From positions 1,220,513 to 1,280,512 of the forward strand of contig CAIIXF020000004.1 in NCBI GenBank assembly GCA_903813345.2: DNA of 60,000 nt, in the 5' to 3' direction. Below, one piece after another: positions 57,901 to 60,000 of the stretch. The notes under the pieces are model-generated. The model saw only the letters and a list, made by a program, of their open reading frames with translations, did no database searches and was not told the DNA's origin. A program made the position numbers and the translations under genes. Within the stretch, counting starts at the first letter, position 1. Each line of letters begins with the position of its first letter. Origin of the DNA: Owenia fusiformis (taxonomy: Eukaryota > Annelida > Polychaeta > Sabellida > Oweniidae).

Positions 57901-59547
57901 TAAAATACAAACTCCATAATGTACTTCAATGAAATGTGGAATCTGTCATACAAAGAAAGAAAGAGCAAACAAAGTTCTTTACTTTTTAAAATACAAACTC
58001 CATAATGTACTTCAATGAAATATGGAATCTGTCATACAAAGAGGGAAAAAGCAAACAAAGTTCTTTACTTTTTAAAATACAAACTCCATAATGTACTTCA
58101 ATGAAATGTGGAATCTGCCATACAAAGAAAGAAAGAGCAAACAAAGTTCTTTACTCTTTAAAATACAAACTCCATAATGTACTTCAATGAAATATGGAAT
58201 CTGTCATACAAAGAGGGAAAAAGCAATCAAAGTATTTTTTACTTTTTAAAATACAAACTCGAAAATGCATGATATCTTTACAAAAACTATTAGAATTATG
58301 GTGAAAAAACATGACTTGTGTTGCTAGTTGATTTTACTGTTAAAACATGGACTCATGTTTCTTCATGTCTTGTTATCTATTTGTATACATGAAGATTCTT
58401 TTTCTGAATTAGATAAGATCAAATCTCTTAAATAGTGGTGATGGTTGTCATGGTTGTTGTTGTCATAGCAACTATTATTGTTGTAGTACTTACCACAAGT
58501 CTGCCTGTTGTCTGTTTGCAAAGTGTAAGACACCAACGCAATATATGTTGTCATAGCAACTATTATTGTCGTAGTACTTACCACAAGTCTGCCTATTGTC
58601 TGTTTGCAAAGTGTAAGACACCAATGCAATATATGTTGTCATAGCAACTATTATTGTTGTGGTACTTACCACAAGTCTGCCTGTTGTCTGTTTGCAAAGT
58701 GTAAGACACCAACACAATATATGTTGTCATAGCAACTATTATTGTTGTAGTACTTACCACAAGTCTGCCTGTTGTCTGTTTGCAAAGTGTAAGACACCAA
58801 CGCAATATATGTTGTCATAGCAACTATTATTGTTGTAGTACTTACCACAAGTCTGCCTGTTGTCTGTTTGCAAAGTGTAAGACACCAACACAATATATGT
58901 TGTCAAAGCAACTATTATTGTTGTAGTACTTACTACAAGTCTGCCTGTTGTCTGTTTGCAAAGTGTAAGACACCAACACAATATATGTTGTCATAGCAAC
59001 TATTATTGTTGTAGTACTTACTACAAGTCTGCCTATTGTCTGTTTGCAAATTGTAAGACACCAACACAATATATGTTGTCATAGCAACTATTATTGTTGT
59101 AGTACTTACTACAAGTCTGCCTATTGTCTGTTTGCAAATTGTAAGACACCAACACAATATATGTTGTCATAGCAACTATTATTGTTGTAGTACTTACTAC
59201 AAGTCTGCCTATTGTCTGTTTGCAAATTGTAAGACACCAACACAATATATGTTGTCGTAGCAACTATTATTATTGTAGTACTTACCACAAGTCTGCCTGT
59301 TGTCTGTTTGCAAATTGTAAGACACCAACACAATATATGTTGTCATAGCAACTATTATTGTTGTAGTTCTTACCACAAGTCTGCATGTTGTCTGTTTGCA
59401 AAGTGTAAGACACCGAAGCAATATATGTTGTCATAGCAACCATTATTGTTGTTGTACTTACCACAAGTCTGCCTGTTGTCTGTTTGCAAAGTGTAAAACA
59501 CCAACGCAATATTTCTGTGGATTCCAGTTGCCTTCAATAGAGTATAT
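54853..59547 (-). CDS. tandem DUF1330-like domain protein, 3' part, last four exons
   Basis: Four exons join in phase to give the last 166 residues of a protein with two DUF1330-like units (small ferredoxin-fold proteins best known from bacteria; function unknown). The first unit is seen only from its middle: EGNWNPQKYCVGVLHFANRQ, ADLWYVSDPLIKQQ, DGADFICVPLYTA. The second is complete: CVFEIMDLKMSNPKAFFEEY, MVAHGATPCVA, GLWEPGMVIVHCWPSLQAFR, SYDSEEYQYW. The pattern EG.W.P..vVV..F.S...A..WY.S.EY is the DUF1330 signature. The aligned WYVSDPLI and SYDSEEYQ show that the halves are internal duplicates. The protein ends DVVVFQGETFPF. Upstream exons lie right of the window. Both upstream donors are expanded into arrays. 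Cellular role unknown. Confidence 0.75.
55081..55166. mobile_element. short mariner-like hairpin remnant
   Basis: TACGAGGGTTGTCCCAGAAG and CTTCTGGGACAACCCTCGTA are perfect inverses around TATGCTCTAACTTT/AAAGTTAGAGCATA. TA at each border and the TACGAGGG end fit mariner-derived MITEs. It sits 27 bp past exon C's donor. Confidence 0.8.
55193..55426 (-). CDS. DUF1330 gene, exon C
   Basis: Acceptor TTTTCAG. Encodes DKCVFEIMDLKMSNPKAFFE, SMVAHGATPCVAATEEHSR and GLWEPGMVIVHCWPSLQAFR, then SYDS with a split codon at donor GTTAGA. It contains most of the second DUF1330 unit. Confidence 0.85.
55570..57745 (-). repeat. splice-junction array: exon B donor, 59-bp unit, about 35 copies
   Basis: In the sense direction each unit is exon-end CTTTATATACAGCTGCCCC then TTTAG (or TATAG), the donor GTAAGACAAC and intron AAACTCAATAGTTTGTCATT. 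The first copy is the real exon B end at 57719; the array then fills about 2 kb of intron toward exon C, decaying near 55570-55680. Three common unit types (CCTAAAGG, CCTATAGG, CCTATGGG on the plus strand) are interspersed. Confidence 0.96.
57719..57807 (-). CDS. DUF1330 gene, exon B
   Basis: Acceptor AATTACTAG. Encodes (W)YVSDPLIKQQDWLDGADFI then CVPLYTAAPL with one base left for the next codon. Donor GTAAGA. Phases agree with exons A and C. Confidence 0.75.
57830..58260. repeat. about 87-bp tandem repeat, 5 copies
   Basis: The unit has AATGTACTTCAATGAAATGT, GGAATCTGTCATACAAAGA and AAAGTTCTTTACTTTTTAAA. It lies in the intron just upstream of exon B's acceptor but starts about 23 bp away from it and contains no exon sequence. 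Confidence 0.9.
58437..59515 (-). repeat. splice-junction array: exon A donor, 88-bp unit, about 12 copies
   Basis: Downstream of exon A in the sense direction, 88-bp units each repeat about 55 bases of exon 3' end (GTTGGTGTCTTACACTTTGC ... AGGCAGACTTGTG), the donor GTAAGTAC, and intron TACAACAATAATAGTTGCTA. True donor after 59462; next copies after 59374 and onward every 88 bp. Most copies keep an intact (A/G)CTTGT(G/A)GTAAGTAC. The copies lack the 5' part and acceptor of the exon. Confidence 0.95.
59462..59547 (-). CDS. DUF1330 gene, exon A
   Basis: Acceptor TTTTGTAG at 59547. Encodes IYSIEGNWNPQKYCVGVLHF then ANRQQADL with TG of a split W codon at donor GTAAGT. GNW.P...GVLHF is the DUF1330 core strand. 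Confidence 0.75.
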
Positions 59548-60000
59548 CTACAAAATAAACAGTACAATACTTTCAGTGCAGTAAATACTTTTTTCATCCT
59601 CAAAATCATCTATGTCAGTTGAAAATTGTCACCATTGAATATTTCCTTAACTGTGATGTCATCAAGACAATAGAATTGGCATCAAAACCTGCCAATTTGC
59701 ACAATCTGATATTTTAACTGTTCAATAAATTGATGCCGAATGAAATTAATGTGACATTAAAAATATGACATTTTTTAGCTGAACCGTGTACCCCGCAATT
59801 CTGTTACCATAGCAACCATAATTCAATAGCCAATCATACTTGAGATACAATATTTAGCCAATAGTTGCACAAATATAATAGTTCTATAGATGTACCAAAT
59901 ATCAAGAAGTAAATTCTCAAAATGACAAAGTTAGAGATAAATAAACAGAACTTTTTGACTGACCCAAGTACAAAGAAAGTGTATTGAAAATACATCAAAC
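59548..60000. other. intron or 5' region of the DUF1330 gene, nothing recognised
   Basis: AT-rich sequence beyond exon A's acceptor. No upstream exon could be identified before the window ends. Confidence 0.55.

Noticed and set aside
58363-59609. Many overlapping minus frames of MCWCLTLCKQTT type
   Set aside because: They are shadows of the 88-bp donor array in a different frame from exon A.

Overview
The window is nuclear DNA from an animal, AT-rich and dominated by introns and repeats. Three spliced protein genes can be reconstructed exon by exon, with GT-AG introns and matching phases throughout. There are also two truncated LINEs, a tRNA-like SINE, about a dozen MITE/fold-back elements and a dozen tandem arrays. 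The proteins are clearly metazoan. The repeat style suggests a marine invertebrate, perhaps a lophotrochozoan, but this is impression only and I cannot name a species.

Layout, left to right. 1-15607 is one uninterrupted satellite of about 280 units of 56 bp. 16487-44572 (minus) holds the first 13 coding exons, about 577 residues, of a DOCK-D (zizimin, DOCK9/10/11-type) Rac/Cdc42 exchange factor. Its PH domain is complete. The DHR-1 and DHR-2 domains must lie left of the window, so the satellite is probably inside a DOCK intron. Intron 1 (28059-44461) carries an L1/Tx1-like LINE remnant, three long minisatellites, a SINE, several MITEs and an 834-bp fold-back element. A 125-bp gap at 44573-44697 separates DOCK from the divergent gene MED4 (plus, 44698-51741, 6 coding exons, 251 aa, complete) and probably acts as a bidirectional promoter. 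A CR1/Jockey-like LINE lies in MED4 intron 1. 54853-59547 (minus) holds the last four exons of a gene with two DUF1330-like domains.

The most unusual feature is a recurring pattern in all three genes. Tandem repeats are built from, and abut, exon-intron junctions. The repeat unit contains a piece of the exon plus its splice acceptor or donor, and the copies run into the flanking intron. Nine junctions show this: DOCK exons 5 (donor), 7, 9 and 13 (acceptors); MED4 exon 4 donor, exon 5 acceptor and exon 5 donor; and two donors of the DUF1330 gene. Copy number runs from 2 to about 35 and unit length from 22 to about 275 bp. The result is rows of intact-looking duplicate splice sites next to real ones. 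The 56-bp satellite also carries GTAAGT on the DOCK sense strand in nearly every unit. I know of no described class that fits, and I treat these 'splice-junction arrays' as the main candidate for something undescribed.
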